Of a DNA stretch of 29,042 nt, positions 28,908-29,042 are shown piece by piece. Where the stretch lies: IMG/VR virus record IMGVR_UViG_3300009163_000013, positions 1-29,042 of that record. One strand, given 5' to 3'. Made by a program: the position numbers and the translations under genes. The notes beneath the pieces were generated by a model. It saw only the letters and a program-made list of their open reading frames with translations, was not told the origin of the DNA and made no database searches. Source of the stretch: a virus. How positions within the stretch are numbered: the first letter of the stretch is position 1; each line of letters opens with the position of its first letter.

Positions 28908-29042
28908 ATTCGTTTATTAATAAAAATATTATGTGACTAAGAATCGCAGCAGCAACAAACTTGTTTGTGTATTCGTAATCATTCCATATTGCTACAGTCA
29001 TTCCAATAGATAGAACAAATGTACTTAATGCTATCCATCTAC
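28882..29042 (-). CDS. Small two-helix membrane protein, 3' part plus repeated terminal copy
   Basis: This is the remainder of the 54-residue gene that begins at 127. Bases 28920-29042 duplicate 1-123, so this copy lacks only the ATG and the following base; bases 28882-28919 encode the last 12 or so residues and the stop. It overlaps the start of the 78-residue gene (28907) in another frame by 26 bases, which suggests coupled translation. See the entry at 1-127 for the protein description. Confidence 0.6.
   Translation of the reverse strand, partial: RWIALSTFVLSIGMTVAIWNDYEYTNKFVAAAILSHIIFLLINEYEKNADKG
28920..29042. repeat. Terminal direct repeat, right copy (circular overlap)
   Basis: Exact second copy of 1-123. 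See left copy for interpretation. Confidence 0.95.

Noticed and set aside
1-29042. tRNA or other structured RNA genes
   Set aside because: No cloverleaf with a GGTTCGA-type arm or other known RNA pattern was noticed by eye.

Overview
The window is an almost complete, AT-rich, tailed-phage genome, most likely a siphovirus-like phage of a Bacteroidota (Flavobacteria-type) host. The first 123 bases (1-123) recur exactly at the end (28920-29042), so the molecule closes into a circle of about 28,919 bp; a small membrane-protein gene reads across the join. The host group is inferred from two things. The best early promoter has the Bacteroidetes form TTG-N19-TAnnTTTG. The gene families (tail protein with a 'FPLNFGVADIRD' start, GCDNN-type tail tube protein, S78_2 protease-scaffold, orphan DnaA domain IV) also belong to that phage group. 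No integrase, tRNA, CRISPR or reverse transcriptase was seen, so a lytic lifestyle is likely but not proven.

Nearly every gene is on the minus strand, so the genome is best read from about position 7800 downwards, through position 1 to 28919, and down to 8145. Early/middle block (7745 to 120): small unknown genes, a DnaA-domain-IV protein, a winged-helix regulator, an AT-rich repeat region that may hold the origin (5497-5889), an SF3-type helicase, a VRR-NUC-like nuclease, a small DNA-metabolism protein, a YqaJ exonuclease, several tiny genes (one frameshifted, one an orphan AP2-like domain), two small conserved proteins and, last, a sigma-factor-like protein. Late block (through the join, then 28907 to 8145): small genes, terminase small and large subunits, two large tail proteins, tape measure protein, tail terminator-like protein, two fibre/lectin proteins, a connector-like protein, protease-scaffold, major capsid protein, an inserted HNH endonuclease, tail tube, a neck-like protein, portal, connector, a lysis cassette (two membrane proteins, a one-gene spanin candidate, endolysin) and a metallophosphoesterase. 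Two paralogous tail-chaperone-like genes (16045-17311) are the only genes on the plus strand.

Regulation is partly visible. Three near-identical 23-bp palindromes (3016-3038, 5628-5650, 7838-7860) each lie just upstream of an early transcription unit, next to host-type -7 elements. Late genes lack those elements. Four late genes instead carry a shared element, (A/G)CCATTATAA, exactly three bases before the ATG, with weaker copies at two more genes. Because a sigma-like protein ends the early block, this element could be a phage-specific late promoter or a translation initiator. That link is inference. Four intrinsic terminators punctuate the late block after capsid, tail tube, endolysin and metallophosphoesterase genes.

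Structural genes are arranged terminase, tail, capsid, portal when read in the direction of transcription, the reverse of the common head-then-tail order. The usual order (portal, capsid, chaperones, tape measure, tail tip) appears only when reading against transcription.
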